Below, piece after piece: positions 52,949 to 61,916 of a DNA stretch of 64,000 nt. The notes beneath the pieces were generated by a model. That model was not told the origin of the DNA. It saw only the letters and a list, made by a program, of their open reading frames with translations, and searched no databases. Source of the stretch: Pedobacter duraquae (GTDB taxonomy: Bacteria; Bacteroidota; Bacteroidia; Sphingobacteriales; Sphingobacteriaceae); NCBI RefSeq assembly GCF_004362245.1, contig NZ_SNWM01000002.1:558001-622000 (forward strand). The letters run 5' to 3'. The translations under genes were made by a program, and so were the position numbers. Numbering within the stretch: the stretch's first letter is position 1; every line of letters begins with the position of its first letter.

Positions 52949-54990
52949 TATTGTTTCTCTGCCAGACTACCGGCTGTTAGTAATTTATAAATTTCCTCCT
53001 GAGACCTGATTCCGTTGTCATTTTTCAGCCTGATATTTTTCAAGTCAGAGTTCAGCTCTACAGCCTTAACGGTATCTTCCCACTGGATTTTAAGTATTTC
53101 TTTGAGTTCAGCTTTGTGCTGCTGATCGTACACCGGGAAACAAACCTCTATTCGCGAATAAATGTTTCTATTCATCCAATCGGCAGATCCCATGAAAAGC
53201 TCCTCGTTTCCGTTATTATGAAATAGGAAAAGTCTTCCATGTTCCAGATATCTATCTACAATACGCTTCACTGTGATGTTTTCACTTTGCCCGGGAACAC
53301 CAGGCACCAGGCAGCAGATGCTGCGGACAATCAGATTTATGATTACACCTGCGTTGGAAGCTTCATACAATTTGTTGATGAGGATTTTCTCTTCCAGATT
53401 GTTCAGCTTAATGGTAATATGTGCCGGCAGTCCTTTCCCTGCGTTTACAATCTCCCGGTCTAATAATTCCAGGAATCTGCTTTGCAGGTTAAACTGCGCT
53501 ACCAATAAATGCTGGAAGGGGATCCGGTCTTCCAGTGCAGGTTTCTTTTTCTTTTTACCTAAAAAGCCAAACAGACGCTCCAACTCCTTTAACATAGGTT
53601 CAGATGCCGTCAGCACGATATGATCAGTATAGAATCTCGCCGTTGTTTCGTTCAGGTTTCCTGTAGAGAACAAACCGTAGGCTGAGGTGGTCCCTTCGAC
53701 TTTACGCTTAACCAGAGCCACTTTAGCATGTACTTTAAAAGCGCTGCTACTGTAGATAATTTTTACACCTGCGGCTTTAAGTTTAGACGACCAGCGGATG
53801 TTGTTTGCTTCATCAAACCTCGCCTTCAGCTCGAGCATGACACTTACCTTCTTACCATTCTTCGCTGCCTTAATTAGCGACTGAATCACTTTGGACTGAC
53901 TTGCTACACGGTAAAGTGTGCAGTAGACCTCCGTAACTTGAGCGTCTGTTGCTGCCTCTTCAAAAAACTGAAGAACGGGTGCATAACTATCGTAAGGAGT
54001 GTTTATAAGGATATCCTTATTAGAGATCTGTTCAAAAAAGGAGGCACTGGCAGGAAAAGGTACTGGATCAGCTGCCGGCCATTTTGGATACTCCTGTGCG
54101 GGATCCTGAAAAGGAAAATCCGCCAGATCGCGCAGGTTATGATAAACACCGCCGATTACTACAGATGCCTGGCTCAGATTGAGCGCGTACATCATGGTAT
54201 ATAAATGCCTCAAGGGAACATTGGGCTCACACAAAAAACGCGTCGCCGCACCAAAGTCTCTTTTTAAAAGTTCCTTTTCCATGGCCGTCACGATATCTTC
54301 ATCTACCTCATCTTCGATCAGCATCTCTGCATCACGCGTCACTTTAATGTTGTAGGCACCAATAACTTTATCACCGGGAAATACCTGCTTGAGGTTATGT
54401 TTGATGATATCATCCAGAAAAACGATGTATTTATGAATGTCGTCTTCCATCAGATATAAGCGTGGAACCTGATCGGAAGGGATCGTCAGAATTTCCAACC
54501 GTTCATTTCCGGTCGGATCCTGCAGAACCACACCTTGATAGAGCTTATTATTTTCAGCAAAAAACTCACGGTTGTTGGCGGCAATCGTAACTTTCTGTAA
54601 CACGGGCTCTACCTTATAAATGAAGAGCTGCGTAACCTGTTTTTCTATCGATGCAGGAATTTCTTCTTTATAAATCCAATCTATGTTTTGTGCTTCCAGG
54701 CCAGGTAATATAATGCCTTCCAGAATTTCCCCATAGTGTTGTTGCTGCAGGTCTATACATTTATTGGCCTGCGTATAGGCACTATCCAGCCCATCAATAT
54801 CATCAGCATTTTCAATCGCCATCAAAACTGGCATCCGCACCCGGTAAAACTCGTCAAGGTTAGACGAATAGATGGAAAGGAACTTAATTTTTTCCAGCAA
54901 GGGCACATCGGCGCTTTCCGCTTCTGATAATACCCTTTCGTTGAAGCTTAGCCAACTGAGATCCCTATTGAAGTACAAAAACTCTTCCAT
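52948..54990 (-). CDS. ppk1: Polyphosphate kinase 1
   Basis: A 680-residue PPK1, which builds polyphosphate from ATP reversibly. N-terminal block YFNRDLSWLSFNERVL, then EFYRVRMP, the phospholipase-D-like catalytic region with LELKARFDEANNIRWSSKL, the autophosphorylated histidine H421 in SAFKVHAKVALVKRK, STGNLNETTARFYTDHI, and the C-terminal FMGSADWMNRN. All expected catalytic blocks are present. It is encoded 1 bp after the HD-PycTM protein and overlaps the lipoprotein gene by one base, tying polyphosphate metabolism to this operon. Confidence 0.95.
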   Translation of the reverse strand: MEEFLYFNRDLSWLSFNERVLSEAESADVPLLEKIKFLSIYSSNLDEFYRVRMPVLMAIENADDIDGLDSAYTQANKCIDLQQQHYGEILEGIILPGLEAQNIDWIYKEEIPASIEKQVTQLFIYKVEPVLQKVTIAANNREFFAENNKLYQGVVLQDPTGNERLEILTIPSDQVPRLYLMEDDIHKYIVFLDDIIKHNLKQVFPGDKVIGAYNIKVTRDAEMLIEDEVDEDIVTAMEKELLKRDFGAATRFLCEPNVPLRHLYTMMYALNLSQASVVIGGVYHNLRDLADFPFQDPAQEYPKWPAADPVPFPASASFFEQISNKDILINTPYDSYAPVLQFFEEAATDAQVTEVYCTLYRVASQSKVIQSLIKAAKNGKKVSVMLELKARFDEANNIRWSSKLKAAGVKIIYSSSAFKVHAKVALVKRKVEGTTSAYGLFSTGNLNETTARFYTDHIVLTASEPMLKELERLFGFLGKKKKKPALEDRIPFQHLLVAQFNLQSRFLELLDREIVNAGKGLPAHITIKLNNLEEKILINKLYEASNAGVIINLIVRSICCLVPGVPGQSENITVKRIVDRYLEHGRLFLFHNNGNEELFMGSADWMNRNIYSRIEVCFPVYDQQHKAELKEILKIQWEDTVKAVELNSDLKNIRLKNDNGIRSQEEIYKLLTAGSLAEKQ

Positions 54991-54991
54991 A

Positions 54992-56311
54992 TTACATTGA
55001 AAAAGCCATAGCTATAATAAAGGCAAGCACAGAGGCTACAATCCCGAACATAAACACATTATACGCAATTCTGAGTAACCTGTATTTACGACCAAGAACT
55101 ACACCCTGAGAATACACATCCTTGATGAGACTGCCGTAAAGAAACTCGCGGTCTTCCATCATCTTATGAATTCCTGCGTCATATTCCGGCAGGCCCATCC
55201 TGTAAAAGTTACCGAAAAACAACAGGTTAGTAGACTTATTGGCAATCTCTTCGGGTGTAAATGTTCCCGGAGGAACAGAAGGACGTGTTGCCAGTATAGA
55301 AAACACCATTGTAACCACACAGATAATGAGTAACAATAAAGTCGGCGCAATCAAATGAGGGTTATCTTCCAGCTTCCTCAGCAAGATACTTAAGATCACT
55401 GATAAGATGATAGAGTTGGTAGAGATCATGATATGCGCCTTATTGTCGGCCATATCACTTAAACGCTGGTGATTTCCCGAGGAAATCCTAAACATCGTTT
55501 CGATTCCCTTATCAGGGCGATCCTTATTTTTCTTTCCTTTTTTACCTTTAGCGCCATTGTCGGCAATAGCGATACCTGCTCCTGAATTATTGAGCATATT
55601 GTCAGGTGTGGCTTGAACGCTTATGGTGTACTCAACGCGCGGGGTATCTGGTATGTTGTCAGTCCCTTCAATACGCTCCACTCCTTGCAAACGTTCTATT
55701 TCCTTCCCGCTCAGTTCTTTTTTTACTTTTGATTTCAGGTCGTCCAGGTTAATCTGTTTTTTGGCATTCAGTTTATCCTGGCAGTATTGTGTATGATAGT
55801 GATGCGACTCCATGAGTTTAATTGTACCCATGCGCCACACTGATTTATCGATAGACTTGCCCAGCAGATTTTCCGTTTCCTGGCGCATCATCTTATTTCT
55901 GTCTTTGAAATCGTCACTTCCCAAATGGTAAAGATCAGAATCACAGATAATTTGCTGTAAAAGATTTTTAGGATTTTGCGGCATCATAGTAGCCATGATG
56001 CAGTCTTTCACTTCCTGCACCGTGTCAGCATCAACGCCCTTGTCAGTAAGGTAGATCGCGGCGGCGTCCGCACCGCGGAGCTCGTGTTGTTCCCATTTTT
56101 CCATATACCCGATGTCGTGGAACCAACTGGCAGCAACAACAATGAAGAGATCCCTGTCATTGAGGCGATAAAAATTAGCGAGTTCAACGGCATGCTTAGC
56201 AACATGCTCGGTATGTACTACGTTGTGATAAACGAGTTTTTTCTGATGATCAGCCTTAAATAATGCTTCTACATGTGTTTTTACCTGACCAAGGATTTCC
56301 AAAAAATTCAT
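54992..56311 (-). CDS. HD hydrolase fused to Pycsar-effector-type transmembrane domain (PycTM/DUF5706)
   Basis: A 439-residue protein. Residues ~25-170 are an HD phosphohydrolase domain: YHNVVHTEHV (H29, H33), WFHDIGY (H65-D66), CDSDLYHLG (D124). A flexible, lysine/glycine-rich linker follows (~245-268). The C-terminal ~170 residues (ETMFRISSGNHQRLSDMADNKAHIMISTNSIIL onward, split here by a conserved Asn-rich stretch) carry membrane segments at ~299-315, 322-341 and 415-437, matching the DUF5706 domain now known as the Pycsar effector PycTM. No cyclase gene is adjacent. First gene of the ppk1 operon, under a consensus -7 box. HD domains of this type usually hydrolyse nucleotides. Confidence 0.85.
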   Translation of the reverse strand: MNFLEILGQVKTHVEALFKADHQKKLVYHNVVHTEHVAKHAVELANFYRLNDRDLFIVVAASWFHDIGYMEKWEQHELRGADAAAIYLTDKGVDADTVQEVKDCIMATMMPQNPKNLLQQIICDSDLYHLGSDDFKDRNKMMRQETENLLGKSIDKSVWRMGTIKLMESHHYHTQYCQDKLNAKKQINLDDLKSKVKKELSGKEIERLQGVERIEGTDNIPDTPRVEYTISVQATPDNMLNNSGAGIAIADNGAKGKKGKKNKDRPDKGIETMFRISSGNHQRLSDMADNKAHIMISTNSIILSVILSILLRKLEDNPHLIAPTLLLLIICVVTMVFSILATRPSVPPGTFTPEEIANKSTNLLFFGNFYRMGLPEYDAGIHKMMEDREFLYGSLIKDVYSQGVVLGRKYRLLRIAYNVFMFGIVASVLAFIIAMAFSM

Positions 56312-56360
56312 AGAATGGGTGCTGTTAACGCTTTAAAAAAATCCATATCCGGACTTGTTT

Positions 56361-56368
56361 CAAATATA
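56361..56368 (-). promoter_or_regulatory. -7 box for the HD-PycTM/ppk1 operon
   Basis: On the minus strand this is TATATTTG, an exact Bacteroidota -7 consensus, about 50 bp above the HD-PycTM start. Predicted transcription start is near 56354, leaving a leader of ~43 nt. The -33 region (GTTT near 56388) is a partial match. Confidence 0.5.
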
Positions 56369-56424
56369 TCAATAATAATGCCTTTTAAACGACGTATTTA
56401 TAGAGTTAGCTTAACACTAAAGCG

Positions 56425-56432
56425 TACTTTTG
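56425..56432 (+). promoter_or_regulatory. -7 box for the metallophosphoesterase gene
   Basis: TACTTTTG matches TAnnTTTG exactly. Transcription would start near 56438, after the ATG-less upstream part of the frame, so the ATG at 56469 is the sensible start codon. Confidence 0.45.
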
Positions 56433-56468
56433 TGCTTTATGTGCTTACTGCACCACATGTTGCATTTT

Positions 56469-57653
56469 ATGAAGAGAAAAATAAACTTTTTACCCATAGC
56501 ATTATTTTTAATTATTTTCCTGTTACTTAATGTATATACACTCTCTGGATTCCAGACTTTAAACCCCGGCCCATTTGTCCCTCTGTTTTTCTGGTCGGTT
56601 GTGCTTTTCATTTCAGCGGCCATTTTAATTGCCATCAGACGCATTGGAAGTATAGGAATGGATCTTTTTTTCAAAATCGCATCACATGCCTTTCTTATCC
56701 TCCTGGTTAGCGAGCTGATCTTTTCAGTGGTGCTGATTCCGGGCGACTTATATAGATTGGCAATGCGACAGGGAAGGAATATCAATTGGGTAACCTTTGC
56801 TGAAATAATGTTCTTCGCAACGATAATTGTGTTTATTTACGGTATGTCGTTGGGGAAATATGCATACCGCGTAATCAAACATACACTTACGTTCCCTGAT
56901 CTGCCCGCAGCTTTCGACGGATTTACGATAACCCAGATTTCTGACGTTCACGCCGGAAGCTTCAATAATACCAAAGCGGTGCAGAAAGGAATTGACCTGA
57001 TCAACGCACAACAGTCAGATCTTTTTGTGTTTACCGGCGACCTGGTCAATAACAAGGCGACTGAGATTGTTCCATGGATCCCCTGTTTTTCACAGATAAA
57101 AGCAGCTTTCGGAAAATTTTCCATCCTGGGGAATCACGATTACGGGGATTATGTTAAATGGGATACCGATACCAACAAACGTGCAAATCTGCAGGATCTT
57201 AAAAATCATCACGGCGAACTTGGTTTCAGACTACTCTTAGATGAACATGTGATCCTGAACAAAGACGGACAGTCTATAGTGCTTGCCGGAGTAGAGAACT
57301 GGGGTCTGGGCTTTGGTGAACGGGGCGACCTGCAAAAGGCACTGCGAAATACCGATCCGGCAGCTTTCAAGATTCTGCTCTCTCACGATCCCACACACTG
57401 GGAGTCGCAGGTTAAACAAAATCCGACACCGATCCAGCTCACCTTGTCTGGCCATACGCACGGTATGCAGTTTGGTATCGAGCTATTCGGAATTAAGTGG
57501 AGTCCTGTCAAATACAGATATGCGCACTGGGCCGGCATTAAAGAAGAAAACGGACGTTATATTAATATCAACAGAGGCTTTGGTTTTATCGGTTTTTCAG
57601 GCCGCGTAGGGATTTGGCCGGAGGTGACTGTGATCACCCTTAAGAAAGGCTAG
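56469..57653 (+). CDS. Membrane-anchored calcineurin-like metallophosphoesterase
   Basis: A 394-residue protein from ATG 56469 (MKRKINFLPIALFLIIFLLL). About four membrane segments fill residues 1-150. The phosphoesterase domain follows: ITQISDVHAGSF (D-x-H), VFTGDLVNNKA (GD), ILGNHDYGDY (GNHD), LLSHDPTHW (H), LSGHTHGMQFG (GHTH). All five metal-binding blocks are intact. This layout (N-terminal helices, YkuE-like domain) is common in membrane phosphoesterases that act on lipid or nucleotide substrates. Divergent from the ppk1 operon; a shared theme of phosphate chemistry is noted but may be chance. Confidence 0.9.
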   Translation: MKRKINFLPIALFLIIFLLLNVYTLSGFQTLNPGPFVPLFFWSVVLFISAAILIAIRRIGSIGMDLFFKIASHAFLILLVSELIFSVVLIPGDLYRLAMRQGRNINWVTFAEIMFFATIIVFIYGMSLGKYAYRVIKHTLTFPDLPAAFDGFTITQISDVHAGSFNNTKAVQKGIDLINAQQSDLFVFTGDLVNNKATEIVPWIPCFSQIKAAFGKFSILGNHDYGDYVKWDTDTNKRANLQDLKNHHGELGFRLLLDEHVILNKDGQSIVLAGVENWGLGFGERGDLQKALRNTDPAAFKILLSHDPTHWESQVKQNPTPIQLTLSGHTHGMQFGIELFGIKWSPVKYRYAHWAGIKEENGRYININRGFGFIGFSGRVGIWPEVTVITLKKG

Positions 57654-57727
57654 CCGACGTTAATTTCTGTTAAAATTTTTACACAATTCCGGCAGAAAGA
57701 GTAGCTTAGCCAATAAGCCTGTTGCCA

Positions 57728-58321
57728 ATGCGTGTGCCCCTAATTTTATTTTTTCTGTTTATCCTTTCAGTACCGGTATCTGCACAGACTGCCGACAGCC
57801 TGCTTATGGATATTCCTTACTATAATTTCGGGTTTGAGGTAGTCAACAAAAATGAGGCAATCCCCGACGGATGGTTCAATTTTAGTCCGGCAAGCAAATC
57901 TAATATCCAGTCAGATTCACTGATCCGCCACAGCGGCAAACGTTCGGTTGTATTAGGCGTGGATGCCGATGATAGCAAAGGGCACGCCGGTATTGCCTAT
58001 GCCCTGCCGGCAAGATATGTTGGTAATGAACTTACTTTAAAAGCATGGTTAAAACATGAGGATGTACTGAACTTTGTTAGCCTGTTTATCTCGATGACCG
58101 ACAGCACCGGAACAGAAGTACAAGCAGCTACGCTTGACGATAAACAGCTTAGTGGCACTAAAGACTGGAAGCTTTATGAGCTCAGGCTATCAATCCCTGC
58201 CAACGTAAAAACCATTTATGTGGGCGGCAACATCAAAGGGCCTGGCAAGCTCTGGATTGACGATGTCCAGCTATTAATTGATGGTACAGACATCAGCCAA
58301 AGCAGACTCAAAGAAGACTAG
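57728..58321 (+). CDS. Small secreted jellyroll (galactose-binding-like) protein
   Basis: A 197-residue exported protein starting at ATG 57728 (a TTG six bases upstream is in frame but unneeded). The signal peptide is MRVPLILFFLFILSVPVSAQ. The rest reads as one beta-sandwich: YNFGFEVVNKNEAIPDGWFNF, RHSGKRSVVLGVD, LTLKAWLKHED, and WIDDVQLLIDG, the pattern of carbohydrate-binding-like domains found in front of peptidases and glycosidases. Here the domain is alone. Ligand unknown. Its stop TAG overlaps the convergent ABC gene stop in CTAG (58318-58321). Confidence 0.72.
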   Translation: MRVPLILFFLFILSVPVSAQTADSLLMDIPYYNFGFEVVNKNEAIPDGWFNFSPASKSNIQSDSLIRHSGKRSVVLGVDADDSKGHAGIAYALPARYVGNELTLKAWLKHEDVLNFVSLFISMTDSTGTEVQAATLDDKQLSGTKDWKLYELRLSIPANVKTIYVGGNIKGPGKLWIDDVQLLIDGTDISQSRLKED

Positions 58322-60078
58322 CTCTTCCGCTTATCCGTAAGCAACATATCCATTGCATGTTGCAATGTCCCGGCACGTTGCACCTCTCCCGAATTCACAA
58401 AAAAGATCTCATCGGCATTTTCTATGGTATTGAGACGATGTGCAATGATAACCAACACCGTATCTTTTGACAGTTGTTCAAGGATGGTACTGAGCAGTTT
58501 TTCAGTGATGGTATCGATATTTGCTGTAGCCTCATCCAAAATCAGCACATCCGGGTTACGCAATACTGCACGCATAAAAGCAATGAGTTGCTTCTGTCCG
58601 AGGCTGATGCTATCAGACCCCGAGATTACAGGAGTATCCAGACCTGTCTCAAATAACGAAAGCAAATCTGATAACTTCGCCTTCCTGATCACTTCCTCGA
58701 GTTCAGCATTTGTAAAGTCCTTATATTGCGCATTGCCATAAATGATGTTCTCACGCACCGTGCCGCTGAACAAAAATGGCTCCTGCAAAATAAATCCAAT
58801 TTTTTGGGTACGCTCCTCAGCAGTATACGTTCTGATATCCCTTCCATTTAGAAAAACAGTGCCTTGTGTAGGGTCATACAACCTGGCAATTAAGGAAGCT
58901 GTAGTAGTTTTTCCACCGCCTGTGGGGCCAATTAAAGCATAGGTTTTACCTTTTTCAAGCTTGAAACTGATATGATGGAGGATCTCATTTTCCGGTGTAT
59001 AAGCGAAATGTACGTCTTTAAATTCTAAAACTGTGCCGGAGTCCGACTGCAATCCCGCAGGCTGTTGTTCAAGATCGGTCTCCAGGGTAAGGATCTGAGA
59101 AATACGGTCCCAACCTGCCATCGCCACCTGGAAGCTCGACCACAGTGCTGCGAGCTGACGAAGGGGGTTATAAAAATTGGTGGTATAAGAAAAGTAGCTT
59201 ACCAGCAATCCAATGGTAAACTGCCCCTTACTAATCAGGTAAATCCCAAAAGCAAGGACAATAAGCTGCGCCAGACTGGAAAGCAGTCCATAAACCGGAA
59301 TAAAAACGTTATTGGCCAGTCCGGCGCCAATTGCAGTTTTATAGTTATGTTGATTGGCCTCGTCAAATCGTTTCCTGAAATAATCCCGCCGGTTAAAGGC
59401 AATGATCACTTTAAAGTTATTCAGGCTTTCCTGAATCTCGGCGCTCATACCGCCGGTGCTCTTCAGGTTTAGCGCATTCTTCGCTTTTACCCAGGGCGAT
59501 ACCAACATCGTAAACACGAGAATAATTACTGCAGGCACTAATGCCGCGGCACCGAGCTCAGTGTGGATAACCAACAGGCAGACACCCGCTCCGGTCATGG
59601 TAACGATACTGCCCACAAACTGCATCAGCGACTGGCTAAAAAACTGGTTAAGTTTATCAGTATCATTGTTTACTCTGGAGATCAGGTCGCCGGCTTTATT
59701 CTGATTAAAAAATGAAACCGGAAGCTCCTGTAGCTTGTTGAACACAGCGTTTCTAAGCTTGTACAACATCCGCTGACCAACGCCTCCCATTAGTTTAGTT
59801 TGGAAATAACCGGTACATAAAGCCAACAAGTACATGGCTAAGAGTATCCCCGCATAGACTAGTACGCCGTGGTACTGTTTTGTACGCACGTAATTATCAA
59901 TCGTATGACCAACAATTAGCGGCCCCAATAGCAGCAAGGTAGAGTTTACTAAAATCGCCGCCAAAGCCATCCAAAGATTCTTCTTTTCATCAGAAATCAT
60001 GTCCAGCAGTTTTACCAGCGCTGCATAGGTAGAGGTCTTCTCTTTACCTGCTGTTACCTCATTAAGATTGTATTTCAT
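58318..60078 (-). CDS. ABC exporter subunit, canonical Walker B / variant signature
   Basis: A 586-residue half-transporter from ATG 60078 (MKYNLNEVTAGKEK); the longer frame would overlap its partner more deeply. Six membrane helices, then a nucleotide-binding domain with Walker A GPTGGGKTTTA, signature DSISLGQKQ (not LSGGQ), Walker B VLILDEAT with the catalytic Glu, and switch His in IIAHRL. It overlaps the upstream partner gene by 17 bp. The pairing of a variant signature here with a variant Walker B in the partner is typical of heterodimeric multidrug/lipid exporters (TM287/288-like). Substrate unknown. Confidence 0.92.
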   Translation of the reverse strand: MKYNLNEVTAGKEKTSTYAALVKLLDMISDEKKNLWMALAAILVNSTLLLLGPLIVGHTIDNYVRTKQYHGVLVYAGILLAMYLLALCTGYFQTKLMGGVGQRMLYKLRNAVFNKLQELPVSFFNQNKAGDLISRVNNDTDKLNQFFSQSLMQFVGSIVTMTGAGVCLLVIHTELGAAALVPAVIILVFTMLVSPWVKAKNALNLKSTGGMSAEIQESLNNFKVIIAFNRRDYFRKRFDEANQHNYKTAIGAGLANNVFIPVYGLLSSLAQLIVLAFGIYLISKGQFTIGLLVSYFSYTTNFYNPLRQLAALWSSFQVAMAGWDRISQILTLETDLEQQPAGLQSDSGTVLEFKDVHFAYTPENEILHHISFKLEKGKTYALIGPTGGGKTTTASLIARLYDPTQGTVFLNGRDIRTYTAEERTQKIGFILQEPFLFSGTVRENIIYGNAQYKDFTNAELEEVIRKAKLSDLLSLFETGLDTPVISGSDSISLGQKQLIAFMRAVLRNPDVLILDEATANIDTITEKLLSTILEQLSKDTVLVIIAHRLNTIENADEIFFVNSGEVQRAGTLQHAMDMLLTDKRKS

Positions 60079-61855
60079 AGTTGCTGGTACTCTGTTGTGA
60101 ATCATAAATCTGAACATACTCCGGACTGGTTTTCAGGAGCTCCTGATGTGTGCCCTGTGCAACAATTTCGCCCTGCATCAACACAATTACCTGATCGTAA
60201 TGTGTTACTGCGGCTATTTTTTGCGTTACCGAAAGCAGCGTTAATCCCGGGTAATTATTTTGCAGGTTATTCAGGATCTTTTGCTCAGTCTGTGTATCTA
60301 CTCGAGCAGTAAAATCATCGAGCAATAAAATTTTTGGATTGATGGCAAGTGCCCGTGCCAGCATGATCCGTTGTTTCTGACCACCCGACAAACTCGATCC
60401 GCGCTCAGAAACAATTGTATTCAGGCCTTCCGGCAAAGCCGAAACAAAATCATTGAGTTCGGCCGTAGCAATAGCTTTCTGCAAACTTTCGTCGGTAACC
60501 AGGTCACTGAAAGCAATATTCTCTCTGATACTCATATTAAACAAGATACTGTCTTGAAATACAAAACCCACCTGACTGTAAAATGCTTCTTGTTTATAGG
60601 CACTGATTTCTTCCTGATCGTATAAGATCTTTCCACTGTCTGGCAAAGTAAGGCCGGTAAGTAGATAGAGCAGCTGACTCTTACCAGCAGCGGTGGGGCC
60701 AATAATCGCCGTTTTGGATCCCGGACTCAAAGAAAAAGAAATGTCTTTTAATGCGGGCTTCTGTCCAAAATTCAGAAAAACAGACTGTACATCCAGTGCT
60801 CCCGCTAATTTCCTGTCCAGCGTACCAGTTTCAGGAACTTCGGGCCTATTAAGTACTGCTTCGATCCTTCCATAAGAAGCTGTTGCCTGTGCAATAACAT
60901 TACTCATAAATCCGATCACCAGAATTGGAAATATCAGGATGGAGAGGTAACTGTTAAAGGCAGCGAATTCACCGATCGTCATGCTGCCCTGAATTACAAA
61001 ATGTCCACCCAACACAAGAATGGTCAGACCAGCAAGGTTAGAAATAAAGATAATTACCGGGATAAGTCCTGCAAAAAGGCGTAGGATAGAAAGTCCTAAA
61101 TCCCGCGCCTTAGCATTAGCACTCATAAATTTATGATATTCCAGCTGCTGGGAATTGATAACCCTGATAATTGCAGCGCCCATTACACTTTCATTGATCA
61201 CCTTATTGAGCCAGTCAATCACCTCCCTGCTTTGCACAAAAAGCACTTTAACCTTTTTCAATACGGTGTAAAAAGTGATTCCGATAACGGGAATAATGGC
61301 GATGATACATAAAGCCAGACGCCAGTTTATGCTCAGCAACAATATACTTGATCCTATAATCAGAAATGCAGAAGATACCATAGAGACAATGGCCTGTGAA
61401 ACGAACGTTTTAATAGAATCCACATCCGCAGTCAGATTTGTAAGGAGCTTCGATGGGTTTGCCTGTTCAATAAAAGCATGACTTTGTCTTGAAATCTGAT
61501 CGGACAGGCGACTTCTTAAATCCCTTGCTACGCGCTCAGAGGCATATGTTTGAACGATACTTTGTAAATAAGTGAAAACAAAAATAAGTACCACTGCGAT
61601 TGAGAAATCAAGCAGTATGGCATTCATATCGAATGTACCTTTACCAAAAGAATCTATGCCATGGGCAATGAGTTTTGGTAAAATTAAGTTGATGCCATTG
61701 CTGAGCAGTGCAAAAATAACCAGCAAGCTAATCAACTGCCTATACGGTTTCAACAGCCCAAATATAGAGGGCTTTTTAGCGCTACGCTCTCTAGGCTTGG
61801 CGCTGGCACTATCTACTTTCATTTGACCGCTTTCAACGCTCTTATTTTTTTCCAT
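60062..61855 (-). CDS. ABC exporter subunit with degenerate ATP site (Walker B Asp, switch Gln)
   Basis: A 597-residue half-transporter: a polar N-terminus, six membrane helices (~40-330), and an NBD with Walker A GPTAAGKSQ, canonical signature LSGGQKQR, Walker B ILLLDDFTARVD in which the catalytic Glu is Asp, and a switch loop SVTQK with Gln instead of His. These changes mark the degenerate-site subunit of a heterodimeric exporter. It has its own consensus -7 box upstream and is co-transcribed with the second subunit. Confidence 0.92.
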   Translation of the reverse strand: MEKNKSVESGQMKVDSASAKPRERSAKKPSIFGLLKPYRQLISLLVIFALLSNGINLILPKLIAHGIDSFGKGTFDMNAILLDFSIAVVLIFVFTYLQSIVQTYASERVARDLRSRLSDQISRQSHAFIEQANPSKLLTNLTADVDSIKTFVSQAIVSMVSSAFLIIGSSILLLSINWRLALCIIAIIPVIGITFYTVLKKVKVLFVQSREVIDWLNKVINESVMGAAIIRVINSQQLEYHKFMSANAKARDLGLSILRLFAGLIPVIIFISNLAGLTILVLGGHFVIQGSMTIGEFAAFNSYLSILIFPILVIGFMSNVIAQATASYGRIEAVLNRPEVPETGTLDRKLAGALDVQSVFLNFGQKPALKDISFSLSPGSKTAIIGPTAAGKSQLLYLLTGLTLPDSGKILYDQEEISAYKQEAFYSQVGFVFQDSILFNMSIRENIAFSDLVTDESLQKAIATAELNDFVSALPEGLNTIVSERGSSLSGGQKQRIMLARALAINPKILLLDDFTARVDTQTEQKILNNLQNNYPGLTLLSVTQKIAAVTHYDQVIVLMQGEIVAQGTHQELLKTSPEYVQIYDSQQSTSNYEIQS

Positions 61856-61883
61856 TACTCGTATACTATCAATTACAGCCGAT

Positions 61884-61891
61884 CAAATTTA
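61884..61891 (-). promoter_or_regulatory. -7 box for the ABC exporter pair
   Basis: On the minus strand this reads TAAATTTG, an exact TAnnTTTG match, with TTTC 19 bp further upstream as a near -33 box. The start would fall near 61877, ~22 nt before the ATG at 61855. Confidence 0.5.
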
Positions 61892-61916
61892 CACGAATAA
61901 TTAACAATAAGAAATG

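Noticed and set aside
54992..56311. A complete Pycsar anti-phage defence system
   Set aside because: Only an effector-like membrane domain is present. No nucleotide cyclase gene adjoins it, and the operon carries ppk1 and envelope proteins instead.
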